DNA of 61,578 bases, taken from the NCBI GenBank assembly GCA_002700305.1, contig PACZ01000001.1, positions 1-61,578 of the forward strand. Direction: 5' to 3'. The notes beneath the pieces are model-generated. The model did not search any database. It saw nothing but the letters and a program-made list of their open reading frames with translations, and was not told the DNA's origin. This DNA is from Hyphomonas sp. (GTDB lineage: Bacteria; Pseudomonadota; Alphaproteobacteria; Caulobacterales; Hyphomonadaceae). A program made the translations under genes and the position numbers. Shown here piece by piece: positions 1 through 8,130 of this stretch. Numbering within the stretch: position 1 is the first letter of the stretch; each line of letters begins with the position of its first letter.

Positions 1-240
1 GTCGTGCTGGTGTCAGACCTGATGCAGCATTCCGGCGGCTTCTCCTTCTACAAGATGGGCGCCGACTATGACGCCTATCTGGAATCGGAGCTGGCCAAGA
101 CGACGCCCAAGCTGGAAGGCGTCGACGTCGTCGCCCGCGTCGTGCCGCGCCAGATCTATGATCTGCCGGTCGCAGACGTCAAAGGCTTCTGGCGCGCCTA
201 CTTCCAGGACGCCGGCGCGACGTATGGCTCTGTGAACTAG
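1..240 (+). CDS. C-terminal end of an unidentified protein (5' truncated)
   Basis: An open frame runs from the first base of the window to a TAG at 238-240, so the gene begins upstream and only about 79 C-terminal residues are seen. Codon use matches the high-GC neighbours, which supports a real gene. The fragment contains SDLMQHS and, near the end, FWRAYF. These recall the end of a von Willebrand A-like (Rossmann) domain, but this is only a resemblance. No function is assigned. Confidence 0.6.
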   Translation, partial: VVLVSDLMQHSGGFSFYKMGADYDAYLESELAKTTPKLEGVDVVARVVPRQIYDLPVADVKGFWRAYFQDAGATYGSVN

Positions 241-264
241 TTAAGGAAGCAAGCCGCGCGCGTG

Positions 265-327
265 CTTCGACTTCGCTCGAGCCAAGAGCGCTCACAAAGT
301 GCGGACTCATCCTGAGCGAAGTCGAAG
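265..327. repeat. Inverted repeat, 14-bp perfect arms
   Basis: CTTCGACTTCGCTC at 265-278 is exactly reverse-complemented at 314-327, with 35 bp between. It lies just after the gene ending at 240 and resembles dispersed intergenic palindromes common in GC-rich alphaproteobacteria. It has no T-tract, so it is not a classical terminator. Confidence 0.65.
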
Positions 328-355
328 GATGACTGCGGAGGGAACGCAGGGCTCA

Positions 356-395
356 GCAAGGTAGGGTGGGTTGAGCGGAGCGATACCCACCATGG
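356..395 (+). repeat. Dispersed element, copy A
   Basis: The core is GTAGGGTGGGTTGAGCGGAG followed by CGATACCCACC. The same element appears inverted at 505-546 and again in direct orientation at 1132-1171. The three copies bracket an AT-richer patch. Confidence 0.55.
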
Positions 396-504
396 GGCGT
401 TGGCGCGACTTCCGGTTCTGTGAACTCGTCCTCGAACACGCCGATCATGCCAATTGCGAGCGCTTGCCGGAGCCGCGAAAATATCTCAGGTTGCAACACC
501 GTCT

Positions 505-546
505 GGTGGGTATCGGCTTCGCCTCAATCCACCCTACGCTTGCTTG
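505..546 (-). repeat. Dispersed element, copy B (inverted)
   Basis: Read on the minus strand this is AGCAAGCGTAGGGTGGATTG followed by AGGCGAAGCCGATACCCACC, a near match to copy A at 356-395. Copies A and B could pair as a long imperfect hairpin. Confidence 0.55.
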
Positions 547-685
547 CTGATAAAGACATCTTCCCGATAGCTTCAGGGGCACGAAGAGAAATGATCACTT
601 TGGAGCGTCAGATGGTCAGCCAGAATCCGGGACCATTAAATCTTGAACCTTGGGCTCAATCAGCCAGGGCAGCGGGAAAAGGGCA

Positions 686-1102
686 ATGATCGCGATTGGT
701 AACCATTTCGGCGGACCTGAACAAAAAGGGACTCCGATCCATATAGCCCTCAACATGGCGATGAAAATTGCCGCGAATGAGCGGGACTACGATTATAATG
801 ATGGATCGGAAGCGTGGATCAATCCGATCTTCCTCATTCCAGGATCAGTCTCGAAGCCGGATTTCGAGGGCTTCAAGTTGGGCCATTTTTCCAAGAAGGA
901 AAAAGGCCTTGTGGTACAAATTGTGGTTCCTCAATCAGTGGCTGATGGTGGAGTCATAGATGACTATATTGTTCAATCACTTCGACATGCAGTTCGCTTG
1001 GCAGCGGATTTTTTTGGGCTGAAGGGGATCAGTTTCTCTACTCTTAAAGCCGAAAAGATTATTATGGCAATTGAGACAGGGCTCAAAGAGGCCGCTTCGT
1101 GA
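686..1102 (+). CDS. Orphan hypothetical protein in an AT-richer island
   Basis: The 138-residue product from the ATG at 686 is not recognised. An upstream in-frame ATG at 650 is possible but adds a low-complexity Ser/Gly start. The protein is soluble, with no signal peptide or membrane segment, and mixes acidic and aromatic residues (YDYNDGSEAWINP). Its small size, lower GC content and lone position between repeat copies fit a transferred cargo gene such as an orphan immunity protein. That role is inference only. It stands alone, with repeats on both sides. Confidence 0.55.
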   Translation: MIAIGNHFGGPEQKGTPIHIALNMAMKIAANERDYDYNDGSEAWINPIFLIPGSVSKPDFEGFKLGHFSKKEKGLVVQIVVPQSVADGGVIDDYIVQSLRHAVRLAADFFGLKGISFSTLKAEKIIMAIETGLKEAAS

Positions 1103-1131
1103 GTTTGTTCCCCCAATTCAGGTGTCAGAAA

Positions 1132-1171
1132 GCAAGATAGGGTGGGGTGAGCGGAGCCTGCCACCACGAAC
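1132..1171 (+). repeat. Dispersed element, copy C
   Basis: GCAAGATAGGGTGGGGTGAG followed by CGGAGCCTGCCACC matches copy A at 356-395, except for the tail. It closes the right side of the AT-richer patch that carries the orphan gene. Confidence 0.5.
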
Positions 1172-1230
1172 CGGGTCCCGGATATTTGCTGCGCAAATTC
1201 CGGGATGACACGTCACATCGTGGGCAGGCC

Positions 1231-2007
1231 TCAGTCCTCGAAAACGCCAATCACCGGCACATGGTCTGACGGTTTCTCCAGGCTGCGGGCCTTGCGGTAG
1301 ATTTCGACGGACTGGAGCCGGTCGGCGGCTTGCGGGGAGACCAGCAAATGGTCGATCCGGATGCCGTGATCCTTCTGGAACGCGCCGCCCTGATAGTCCC
1401 AGAAGGTATACTGGTGGGCGCGGCCGTCGGTGATCTCGAAGGCATCGGCCATGCCGAGGTTCTTGATCCGGCGGAAGGCTTCGCGGGTTTCGGGCAGGGC
1501 GAGGGCGTCATCGGCCCATTTGGTCTCGTCCCAGCAGTCCACGGCCGTGGGGATCGTGTTGTAGTCGCCGCACAGCACGTAAGGCTCCTCGGCCTTCAGC
1601 CGCTCGCGGGCATGATCCAGCAGGCAGGCCATCCATTCGAGCTTGTAGTCGAATTTCGGGCCTGGCGCCGGGTTGCCGTTGGGCAGATAGAGCCCGCCGA
1701 CGCGAACCGGCCGGTCGGCCATGACCAGCGCCTCGATGAAACGGTCCTGATCGTCCTCCATGGTGGGGAGGCCTTTCGTCACATCCTCGAGCGGATATTT
1801 CGACAGAAGGGCCACGCCATTATAGCTTTTCTGGCCCAGCACGGCGCAGTTCCAGCCGGCTTCCTCCAGTTCCATGTAGGGAAAGGCATCCGTCTCGCAC
1901 TTCAGTTCCTGAAGGCAGACGACATCGCAATCGATGTTCTGTAACACTTCCTGCACAGTCGGGAAGCGGGCTTTGATCGAATTGACGTTCCATGTGGCAA
2001 TACGCAT
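1231..2007 (-). CDS. xthA: Exodeoxyribonuclease III
   Basis: This 258-residue enzyme is an AP endonuclease and 3'-5' exonuclease of base-excision repair. The start at 2007 gives [14 protein letters not shown], the typical family N-terminus; the longer open frame upstream reads through tatA and tatB on the other strand and is not coding. Key motifs of the EEP nuclease family are visible: LQELK with the metal-binding Glu near residue 36, GDYN in the middle, and SDHVPV near the C-terminus with the catalytic Asp-His. Length is normal. It is divergent from tatA, with an 84-bp gap that must hold both promoters. Confidence 0.93.
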   Translation of the reverse strand: MRIATWNVNSIKARFPTVQEVLQNIDCDVVCLQELKCETDAFPYMELEEAGWNCAVLGQKSYNGVALLSKYPLEDVTKGLPTMEDDQDRFIEALVMADRPVRVGGLYLPNGNPAPGPKFDYKLEWMACLLDHARERLKAEEPYVLCGDYNTIPTAVDCWDETKWADDALALPETREAFRRIKNLGMADAFEITDGRAHQYTFWDYQGGAFQKDHGIRIDHLLVSPQAADRLQSVEIYRKARSLEKPSDHVPVIGVFED

Positions 2008-2091
2008 GCGCTGACCTTTAAGCAGCTTCGCCCCATTGTTCCAGACAGTCACGGCGCCTATACTTGCAGAAACTTCAAGGAGACACCCGGC

Positions 2092-2307
2092 ATGGCCCCC
2101 AGCTGGATACAATTGCTGATCGTTGTGATCGTCGCGCTGCTGCTGTTTGGCGGCCGGGGCCGGATCTCTGGAATCATGACGGATATGGCCAAAGGCATTG
2201 GCGCATTCCGCAAGGGCCTCAAGGATGAAGAGGAACCCAAGGCGGTCGACAAGGAAGAAATGGTCGACGTCACGCCTCAGAAGGACGAAACCAAGGCTTC
2301 GTCCTGA
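2092..2307 (+). CDS. tatA: Sec-independent translocase subunit TatA
   Basis: A 71-residue protein with one N-terminal membrane helix (about residues 5-20), the FGG hinge, an amphipathic helix (about 25-45) and an acidic and lysine-rich tail. TatA oligomers form the pore for folded, twin-arginine-signal proteins. AAGGAG sits upstream of the ATG. It is followed after 22 bp by tatB and tatC. Tat substrates in this same window probably include SoxY, the sulfide-dehydrogenase-like flavoprotein and the molybdenum hydroxylase large subunit. Confidence 0.93.
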   Translation: MAPSWIQLLIVVIVALLLFGGRGRISGIMTDMAKGIGAFRKGLKDEEEPKAVDKEEMVDVTPQKDETKASS

Positions 2308-2329
2308 ACCCTGACGGAGGGCGCACCCC

Positions 2330-2770
2330 ATGCTGCCCGGAATCGGTTTTACCGAACTTATGGTGCTGGCCGTTGCGGCCCTGATTATTGTCGGGCCCAA
2401 GGACCTGCCGATGATGATGCGCCGCCTTGGCCAGTTTGTGGGCAAGGGCCGCGCCATGGCGCGCGAGTTCCAGGCCGCTTTTGACGACATCGCCCGGCAG
2501 AGTGAACTCGAGGACCTGCGCAAGGAAATCGAAGAATTGAAGATTTCCAATTCGCTGAAGCAGGCAACAAGCGACCTGTCCGACTATGAGAAGGACGTGA
2601 ACTCTGCCGTGATGGCGCAGTCACGGTCCGAGGCCGCGACGAAGCTGGCGGAGCAGACCTCGCCGGAAACGCCGGAAATAAAAGAAGAAACGAAACCAGA
2701 GGCGAAACCTGAACCGCAGGCAAAGCCGCAAACCGGGACCGACCCTGACCCCAAGGGGGACCCGGCATGA
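2330..2770 (+). CDS. tatB: Sec-independent translocase subunit TatB
   Basis: A 146-residue protein beginning MLPGIGFTELMVL, the classical TatB start with Glu in the membrane helix, followed by VGPKDLP and a long amphipathic helix. The last 50 residues are rich in Glu, Pro and Lys and look disordered. TatB pairs with TatC as the signal-peptide receptor. Its stop overlaps the tatC start (ATGA at 2767-2770), indicating translational coupling. Confidence 0.93.
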   Translation: MLPGIGFTELMVLAVAALIIVGPKDLPMMMRRLGQFVGKGRAMAREFQAAFDDIARQSELEDLRKEIEELKISNSLKQATSDLSDYEKDVNSAVMAQSRSEAATKLAEQTSPETPEIKEETKPEAKPEPQAKPQTGTDPDPKGDPA

Positions 2771-3594
2771 CCCACACGCCCCCCAAGGACGAACAGCCCG
2801 AAATCCTGGACGATGAGGTTGAATCCTCCCGCGCGCCGCTGCTGGAGCATCTGACCGAGCTGCGCTCTCGGCTGATCTGGAGCCTGCTGGCGCTGTCCGT
2901 GGCAACGGTCGGCTGCTTCTTCTTCGCGCAGGACATCTACGAATTCCTGCTGAGTCCCTTCGCCCGGATGGCGCAGGAGATCCGCGGCACGAAGCTCGAC
3001 TTCATCTACACCGCGCCGATGGAGTTCTTCTTCGCGAAGCTGAAGCTGGCGCTGTTCGCCGGCATCTTCGTGGCGTTCCCGTTCGTGGCCTGGCAGGTCT
3101 ACGCCTTCGTGGCGCCCGGCCTCTACAAGAATGAGCGCGGCGCCTTCTGGCCTTACCTTGTCCTGGCGCCGATCCTGTTCTCCACCGGGGCAGCGTTCGT
3201 CTATTATGTGATGCTGCCGATGCTGGCCCGGTTCACCGTCGGCATGGAGCTGACCGACAGTGAAGTCGCCAATATCACCATGCTGCCCAAGGTGGCCGAT
3301 TACCTGTCGCTGGTGATGGCGCTGATGCTGGCCTTCGGCATCTCCTTCCAGCTGCCGTTGATCCTCACCCTGCTGGGCAAGATTGGCGTGGTCAGTTCCG
3401 AAGGCCTGTCGAAAGGCCGCAAGTTCGCCATCGTCGGCATTCTCGGGTTCTCCGCGGTGTTTACACCTCCGGATGCAATTTCGCAGGTCCTGCTGGCGGC
3501 GCCGGTCCTGCTGCTCTACGAGATCGGCATCCTCAGCGTGAAAATGATCGAGAAGAAAGAGGCCGAGCGCGAAGCGGCCTCCACAGCGGAATGA
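2767..3594 (+). CDS. tatC: Sec-independent translocase subunit TatC
   Basis: A 275-residue inner-membrane protein with six predicted helices. The family hallmarks LLEHLTELRSRL near the N-terminus and the first periplasmic loop with FIYTAPMEFFFAKLKL are clear. TatC recognises the twin-arginine signal. It ends the tat operon; the next gene begins after 87 bp with its own ribosome binding site. Confidence 0.95.
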   Translation: MTHTPPKDEQPEILDDEVESSRAPLLEHLTELRSRLIWSLLALSVATVGCFFFAQDIYEFLLSPFARMAQEIRGTKLDFIYTAPMEFFFAKLKLALFAGIFVAFPFVAWQVYAFVAPGLYKNERGAFWPYLVLAPILFSTGAAFVYYVMLPMLARFTVGMELTDSEVANITMLPKVADYLSLVMALMLAFGISFQLPLILTLLGKIGVVSSEGLSKGRKFAIVGILGFSAVFTPPDAISQVLLAAPVLLLYEIGILSVKMIEKKEAEREAASTAE

Positions 3595-3681
3595 GTGCCG
3601 CGCTGTCTGGCGCTGTTGAATTAAGACCCCGGATGTAGAATTTTGGATCCGAGCCTGGCCTTGAGAAGCAAGGAGTAGTCT

Positions 3682-4797
3682 GTGGCGCGCCTGAAGAGCG
3701 TACTGCTCGTGGATTTTGACAATATCTTTGCTGCCACGGGCCCGGCCATGGTCGACACGTTGCCGCAATGGTTGCTGTGGCTGTCCGACGGTGCGCTGTC
3801 GGAAAAGGGCCGCCGCCGCAAGTTTGTCGCCAAGCGGGTTTACTGGAACAGCCAGTACGATGTGCACCGGGACGCCTTCCAGGCGGCCGGGTTCGAGGCC
3901 TTCGATTGCCGCGCCCATGCCAAGACGAAGATCGCGTCGGGCAAGTCCTCCGCCGACATCGTCATGACCATGGATGCGATCGAGCTGCGCCATCAGCTGA
4001 ATGCCGTCGACGAGTTCATCGTGCTGACCACCGATTCGGACTTCGTGCCGGTGGTGAACCGCCTGCAGCTGGCTGGCATCCGCGTCGTGACGGCCGGCAA
4101 GGAAACGGACCCGACCTACCAGCTCTATTCCGAACATGCCGACGACGTGATCCATATCGGCGCGCTGAAAGCGGCGTTCGATTACGAGCGGGCGCCCCGC
4201 AAATGGTACAAGCTGCGCTCCGATCCGCCGGAGATCGCGCCGCTGCGCCAGCAGGCCGAGCGCCTGTCGCCCCTGCTGAAGAAGGTACGTCAGGCTGTGC
4301 GCACGGAGAAGGCGAACGGCACGCCTGGCGCGGTGCAGCAGCTGAAGCTTGCGGCGGATATTGTCATGCAGCTCGGCGCCCGCACGCCGGACCAGCCGCT
4401 GCCGCGCAACAAGGTGATCCGCGCGCTGGAAGGCGTGGAAGGCTTTCAGACCAAATACGGCAACCGGGTGAAGCCGTGGCTCGGCCAGAAGAATTTCAAA
4501 TCCCTGATGCGCAAGCTGTCGGAGGAAAATCCGGACATCCAGGTGACCGAACTGGCTGACAAGACCGTGCGGATTGTCTGCCGGGCCCGCGGTCCGCGTG
4601 GCCGCCGCGGGCGGATGGTTGGTGTGCCGTCCCCGCTCGGGCCGCCGCCGAAGCGGCCTGAGAGACCGGCCCCGAAGCCGCCGGAACCGGAGCTCGAGGA
4701 AGAGGCGAAGGCCGCTGATGCGGCGCCGGAAGAGAAATCGGGCGAAAAGCCGGCTGCGGCTGAAACGCGAGTGGACGCATCGGCCGCAGCGGATTAG
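3682..4797 (+). CDS. NYN (PIN-like) domain protein, putative RNase with LOTUS-like C-terminus
   Basis: A 371-residue protein starting at GTG 3682 with AAGGAG a few bases upstream. Residues about 5-165 form a NYN/LabA-type (DUF88) domain: VLLVDFDNI at the start and VLTTDSDFVPVV carry the Asp residues that bind metal in PIN-fold nucleases. Residues about 190-300 are helical and basic and could be an OST-HTH/LOTUS-type RNA-binding module, though this is weaker. The last 80 residues are Pro/Ala/Glu-rich and probably disordered. Members are predicted RNA-processing nucleases. It lies between tatC and serS. Confidence 0.75.
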   Translation: MARLKSVLLVDFDNIFAATGPAMVDTLPQWLLWLSDGALSEKGRRRKFVAKRVYWNSQYDVHRDAFQAAGFEAFDCRAHAKTKIASGKSSADIVMTMDAIELRHQLNAVDEFIVLTTDSDFVPVVNRLQLAGIRVVTAGKETDPTYQLYSEHADDVIHIGALKAAFDYERAPRKWYKLRSDPPEIAPLRQQAERLSPLLKKVRQAVRTEKANGTPGAVQQLKLAADIVMQLGARTPDQPLPRNKVIRALEGVEGFQTKYGNRVKPWLGQKNFKSLMRKLSEENPDIQVTELADKTVRIVCRARGPRGRRGRMVGVPSPLGPPPKRPERPAPKPPEPELEEEAKAADAAPEEKSGEKPAAAETRVDASAAAD

Positions 4798-4844
4798 ACG
4801 CAGGGGCTGTAGAAGACCCCTAAAGTCATCAAAGGCCCGACCCG

Positions 4845-6215
4845 ATGTTTGACCTCCGCGCGATCCGCGAAAACCCCGAAGCCTTCCGCAAGGCCTGGAA
4901 CCGGCGCAAGCCGGGCCTCGGCGATGCGGTGGACGATATTCACCGCCACGATGCGGCCCTGCGTACGGCCCTGACCGACAAGCAGGAAGCCGAAAAGCTG
5001 CGCAATGAAACGTCCAAGCTGATCGGCAAGGCGAAAGCGTCCGGCGACGAGGCGGAGTTCGAGCGTCTGCGCAAAGTGGTGGCCGATGCCAAGGAAACCA
5101 TCGAAGCCTGCGCCGAGCAGGAAGAGGCGGCCCGGGCAGAGCTGAACGAGCTGCTCTACGGCCTGCCGAACCTGCCGCTGGACGATGTGCCGGAAGGCCA
5201 GGACGAAGACGCAAACGTCGAACAGCATCGCTGGGGCGAACCGAAGCATATCAACGACCCGAAAGACCATGCCGACCTCGGCGAAGCCCTCGGCATGATG
5301 GATTTCGAGACCGCCGCCAAGATGAGCGGCGCGCGCTTCGTGCTGCTCTCGGGCAAGCTCGCCCGTATGGAGCGGGCGCTCGCTGCCTTCATGCTGGACA
5401 TCCAGACCGAAGAGCATGGGTACACGGAGTGCTCGCCGCCGGTCCTAGTCAATCCGAACGCGCTCATTGGCACAGGACAGCTTCCAAAGTTCAAGGAAGA
5501 CCTATTTCGGATACAAAATCCCATGAAGATGGTTAAACCGGTAACTGAAATGGAGCCGGAAGAGATCGTACAAGCGGCTAACGAAATTGCTAATGTCGAT
5601 ATGCCGTTCACAAGGTATCTCATCCCAACCGCAGAAGTCCCGCTCACGAATATCGTCCGTGAGACAATCATCGAACCGGGCTACCTGCCGCGCCGCTTCA
5701 CCGCGCACACGCCGTGCTTCCGGTCGGAAGCGGGCAGTGCAGGGCGCGACACGAAGGGCATGATCCGCCTGCACCAGTTCAACAAGGTGGAACTCGTCTC
5801 GGTCGTCGCGAACGAGGAAGAGGGGCTGAAGGAACTGGAGCGTATGACGGAATGCGCCGAGGCCGTGCTGAAGCGCCTCGACCTGCCGTTCCGCCGCATG
5901 CTGCTCTGCACCGGCGACATGGGCGCAGGGGCGCGCAAGACCTATGACCTCGAAGTCTGGCTGCCCTCGCAGAACACCTATCGCGAGATCAGCTCGTGCT
6001 CCTATTGCGGAGACTTCCAGGCCCGCCGCATGGACGCGCGCTACCGCCCGGAAGCCGGCGCCAAGCCGGAATTCGTGCACACGCTGAACGGCTCCGGCCT
6101 CGCCGTCGGCCGCACCCTGGTCGCCGTGATCGAGAACTATCAGAACGAAGACGGCTCCATCACGGTGCCGGAAGCCCTGCGCAGCTACATGGGCGGCCTT
6201 GAGGTGATTTCGTGA
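4845..6215 (+). CDS. serS: Serine--tRNA ligase with an internal insertion
   Basis: A 456-residue class II synthetase that charges tRNA-Ser and tRNA-Sec. Residues 1-110 form the N-terminal coiled-coil arm. The catalytic core has GTGQLPKF (209-216), the TAE serine-binding motif (262-264), [10 protein letters not shown] (288-297) and [11 protein letters not shown] (415-425). Compared with the usual ~425-430 residues there are about 20-25 extra residues between 222 and 257, just before TAE. That part of the gene (about 5450-5660) uses many A/T-ending codons, unlike the rest. The core remains complete, so the enzyme should be active. The stop overlaps surE. Confidence 0.95.
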   Translation: MFDLRAIRENPEAFRKAWNRRKPGLGDAVDDIHRHDAALRTALTDKQEAEKLRNETSKLIGKAKASGDEAEFERLRKVVADAKETIEACAEQEEAARAELNELLYGLPNLPLDDVPEGQDEDANVEQHRWGEPKHINDPKDHADLGEALGMMDFETAAKMSGARFVLLSGKLARMERALAAFMLDIQTEEHGYTECSPPVLVNPNALIGTGQLPKFKEDLFRIQNPMKMVKPVTEMEPEEIVQAANEIANVDMPFTRYLIPTAEVPLTNIVRETIIEPGYLPRRFTAHTPCFRSEAGSAGRDTKGMIRLHQFNKVELVSVVANEEEGLKELERMTECAEAVLKRLDLPFRRMLLCTGDMGAGARKTYDLEVWLPSQNTYREISSCSYCGDFQARRMDARYRPEAGAKPEFVHTLNGSGLAVGRTLVAVIENYQNEDGSITVPEALRSYMGGLEVIS

Positions 6216-6973
6216 GAATCCTCCTCACAAACGATGATGGCATCAATGCCCCCGGCCTCTCCGTGCTGGAGGAGATTGCGAAGGAGCTGTCTGACGACAT
6301 CTGGATCGCCGCGCCGGAAGAAGAACAGTCCGGCAAGGGCCGTGCGATCTCGCTGACCCATCCCGTGCGCACCCGCAAGGTAGGGGCCCGGGCCTTCGCG
6401 ATCACCGGCACGCCGTCCGACTGCGTGCTGCTGGCGACGCATGAGCTGATGCCAGAGAAGCCGGACCTGGTGCTCTCCGGCGTCAATCGCGGCCAGAACA
6501 TCGCCGAGGATACGAGCTTTTCCGGCACAATCGCGGCGGCGATGTTCGGCATGCAGCTGGGCATTCCATCCATCGCGCTCAGCCAGTCCCAGAACTTCCG
6601 CGAGCGCGGCTCGTTGCCATGGGACACGGCGCGGACCTGGGGCGCGAAGACGCTGCGCCCGCTGCTGGACATTGGCTGGCCGGACGATGTCGTGATGAAC
6701 GTGAACTTCCCGGACGTCGAACCGGAAGACGTGCGCGGCGTCCAGATCACCCGGCAGGGTTTCCGCGATGAGTCGATCATCCATACCGACCGGCGGGAAG
6801 ACCTGCGCGGGAACGATTATTACTGGATCGGCTACAAGGGCAAATTGTCCAAGCCGGACGAGGGAACTGACTTAAGAGCGATCTATGAGGGCTATGTTTC
6901 GGTGTCTCCGCTACATGTGGACTTGACGCACGAGGCGTTCCTCCAAAAGCTCAAAGGATCATGGCAGGCCTGA
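6212..6973 (+). CDS. surE: 5'/3'-nucleotidase SurE
   Basis: A 253-residue metal-dependent nucleoside monophosphatase, starting at GTG 6212 inside the serS stop (GTGA overlap). The N-terminal [12 protein letters not shown] carries the metal-binding Asp pair, and the SGVNRGQN segment supplies the conserved Asn. SurE is linked to stationary-phase survival and usually sits beside pcm, as here. It overlaps pcm by 13 bp. Confidence 0.95.
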   Translation: MRILLTNDDGINAPGLSVLEEIAKELSDDIWIAAPEEEQSGKGRAISLTHPVRTRKVGARAFAITGTPSDCVLLATHELMPEKPDLVLSGVNRGQNIAEDTSFSGTIAAAMFGMQLGIPSIALSQSQNFRERGSLPWDTARTWGAKTLRPLLDIGWPDDVVMNVNFPDVEPEDVRGVQITRQGFRDESIIHTDRREDLRGNDYYWIGYKGKLSKPDEGTDLRAIYEGYVSVSPLHVDLTHEAFLQKLKGSWQA

Positions 6974-7614
6974 TCGCCGATCCCTTTCGTGCAGCCCGGC
7001 TCGTCCTCCACCTGCGGCAGGAGGGCGTGACCGATGACGGCGTGCTGCGGGCCATGGAAACCATCGACCGCGCCGCCTTCATCGATGACCCGGCGCTGAC
7101 AGACCTCGCCTTCGAGAATGCGCTCGTGCCCATCCCGTGCGGGCAGATCATCCCGCGGCCGGTTACCACGGGCCAGCTGATCCAGGCGCTTCAGCTCGAA
7201 AAAGGCAACAAATCCCGTGTCCTGCTGGTTGGCGCAGGCTCCGGCTACACCTCCGCGCTGCTGGCGCAGATCGCGTCGGATGTGTTCGCGGTGGAGCGGT
7301 TCAACGCGCTAACCGGGGAAATCCGGCGCCGGATCCTCGATCTGGAACTGTCCAACCTGGCGGTGCGCTGCGGCGATGGCCTGCTCGGCTGGCCGGAGCG
7401 GGGGCCGTATGACCGCATCCTCCTGGCCGGCGCAGTGGAGGAGATTCCGGAAGCGCTGCGCTCCCAGCTGGCAAAAGGCGGCCTGCTGGTGGCCCCTGTG
7501 GTGACGCCGGACGGGCAGGTCCTGATGCGCCTGCATGAGAATGGCGAGCGCGAACGCCTCGGCTTCCGGCACGCGTTGCCCCTGTTGCGCGAGGGCCCCG
7601 CACAGGCGCTCTGA
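6961..7614 (+). CDS. pcm: Protein-L-isoaspartate O-methyltransferase
   Basis: A 217-residue SAM-dependent methyltransferase that repairs isoaspartyl residues in aged proteins. The SAM-binding loop [14 protein letters not shown] lies near residue 83, and post-motif [11 protein letters not shown] is present. Length is normal. The start overlaps the end of surE, which indicates a common transcript serS-surE-pcm. Confidence 0.9.
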   Translation: MAGLIADPFRAARLVLHLRQEGVTDDGVLRAMETIDRAAFIDDPALTDLAFENALVPIPCGQIIPRPVTTGQLIQALQLEKGNKSRVLLVGAGSGYTSALLAQIASDVFAVERFNALTGEIRRRILDLELSNLAVRCGDGLLGWPERGPYDRILLAGAVEEIPEALRSQLAKGGLLVAPVVTPDGQVLMRLHENGERERLGFRHALPLLREGPAQAL

Positions 7615-7706
7615 CTGCGAATTCGCGCCTGCAGCCCTTGTTTGCCAATCCCCGCGGCCACAGCTATAGGGGCGTATCTTTTTTGGCCCCTTAAGAGAGG
7701 AAAATC

Positions 7707-8078
7707 ATGGCGAACAAGCACGTAGCGCTGTTCATCGCGGCTGCCCTGTCGGCGCTTCCAGCGGCCGCTCAGGAAGCAGGTGCCCGTCCGGGTGGAGGCC
7801 TGTTCGAGCTGCTGATCATGCCGATCGGTCTGGTTGCCATCTTCTACTTCCTGCTGATCCGTCCGCAGCAACAGCGCGCCAAGAAGCATTCTTCCATGCT
7901 GACGGCCCTGAAGCGCGGCGACACGGTGGTTACCTCCGGCGGTCTCGTCGGCAAGGTGAACAAGGTGTTCGACGACGAGATTTCCCTCGACATCGGTGAA
8001 AACGTGAAGGTTCGCGTGATCAAGACCATGGTGATCGAGGTGCGCGGCAAGGCCGAACCGGTCGCTGCAAACGACTAG
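7707..8078 (+). CDS. yajC: Preprotein translocase accessory subunit YajC
   Basis: A 123-residue protein with an N-terminal cleavable-looking hydrophobic segment, a short loop, a second membrane helix (LLIMPIGLVAIFYFLLIRP) and a cytoplasmic domain with GDTVVTSGGLVGKV, the family signature. YajC associates with SecDF. GAGAGGAAAATC precedes the ATG. A small GCGCC-CTTC-GGCGC hairpin (8097-8110) lies between it and secD and may tune expression. Confidence 0.92.
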   Translation: MANKHVALFIAAALSALPAAAQEAGARPGGGLFELLIMPIGLVAIFYFLLIRPQQQRAKKHSSMLTALKRGDTVVTSGGLVGKVNKVFDDEISLDIGENVKVRVIKTMVIEVRGKAEPVAAND

Positions 8079-8130
8079 GCCCATCGACTGAGCCCGGCGC
8101 CCTTCGGCGCGGCCATTCAAGGATTCCCAA

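Larger units (their letters stand above)
241..685. other. Gene-poor, repeat-rich stretch
   Basis: No convincing gene is present. The stretch holds a 14-bp perfect inverted repeat (265-278 and 314-327) and two oppositely oriented copies of a GGTGGGTATC-type element (356-395 and 505-546). The 89-codon open frame from 420 lies across one of these copies and has no recognisable product or ribosome binding site. Confidence 0.6.

Noticed and set aside
420..689. 89-codon plus-strand open frame
   Set aside because: It crosses a dispersed repeat, has no ribosome binding site and no recognisable product.
2584..5214. Very long minus-strand open frame (876 codons) opposite tatB, tatC and the NYN gene
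   Set aside because: The product is Arg/His/Gln-rich with no domains, as expected for the shadow of GC-rich genes; the plus-strand genes are well-known families.
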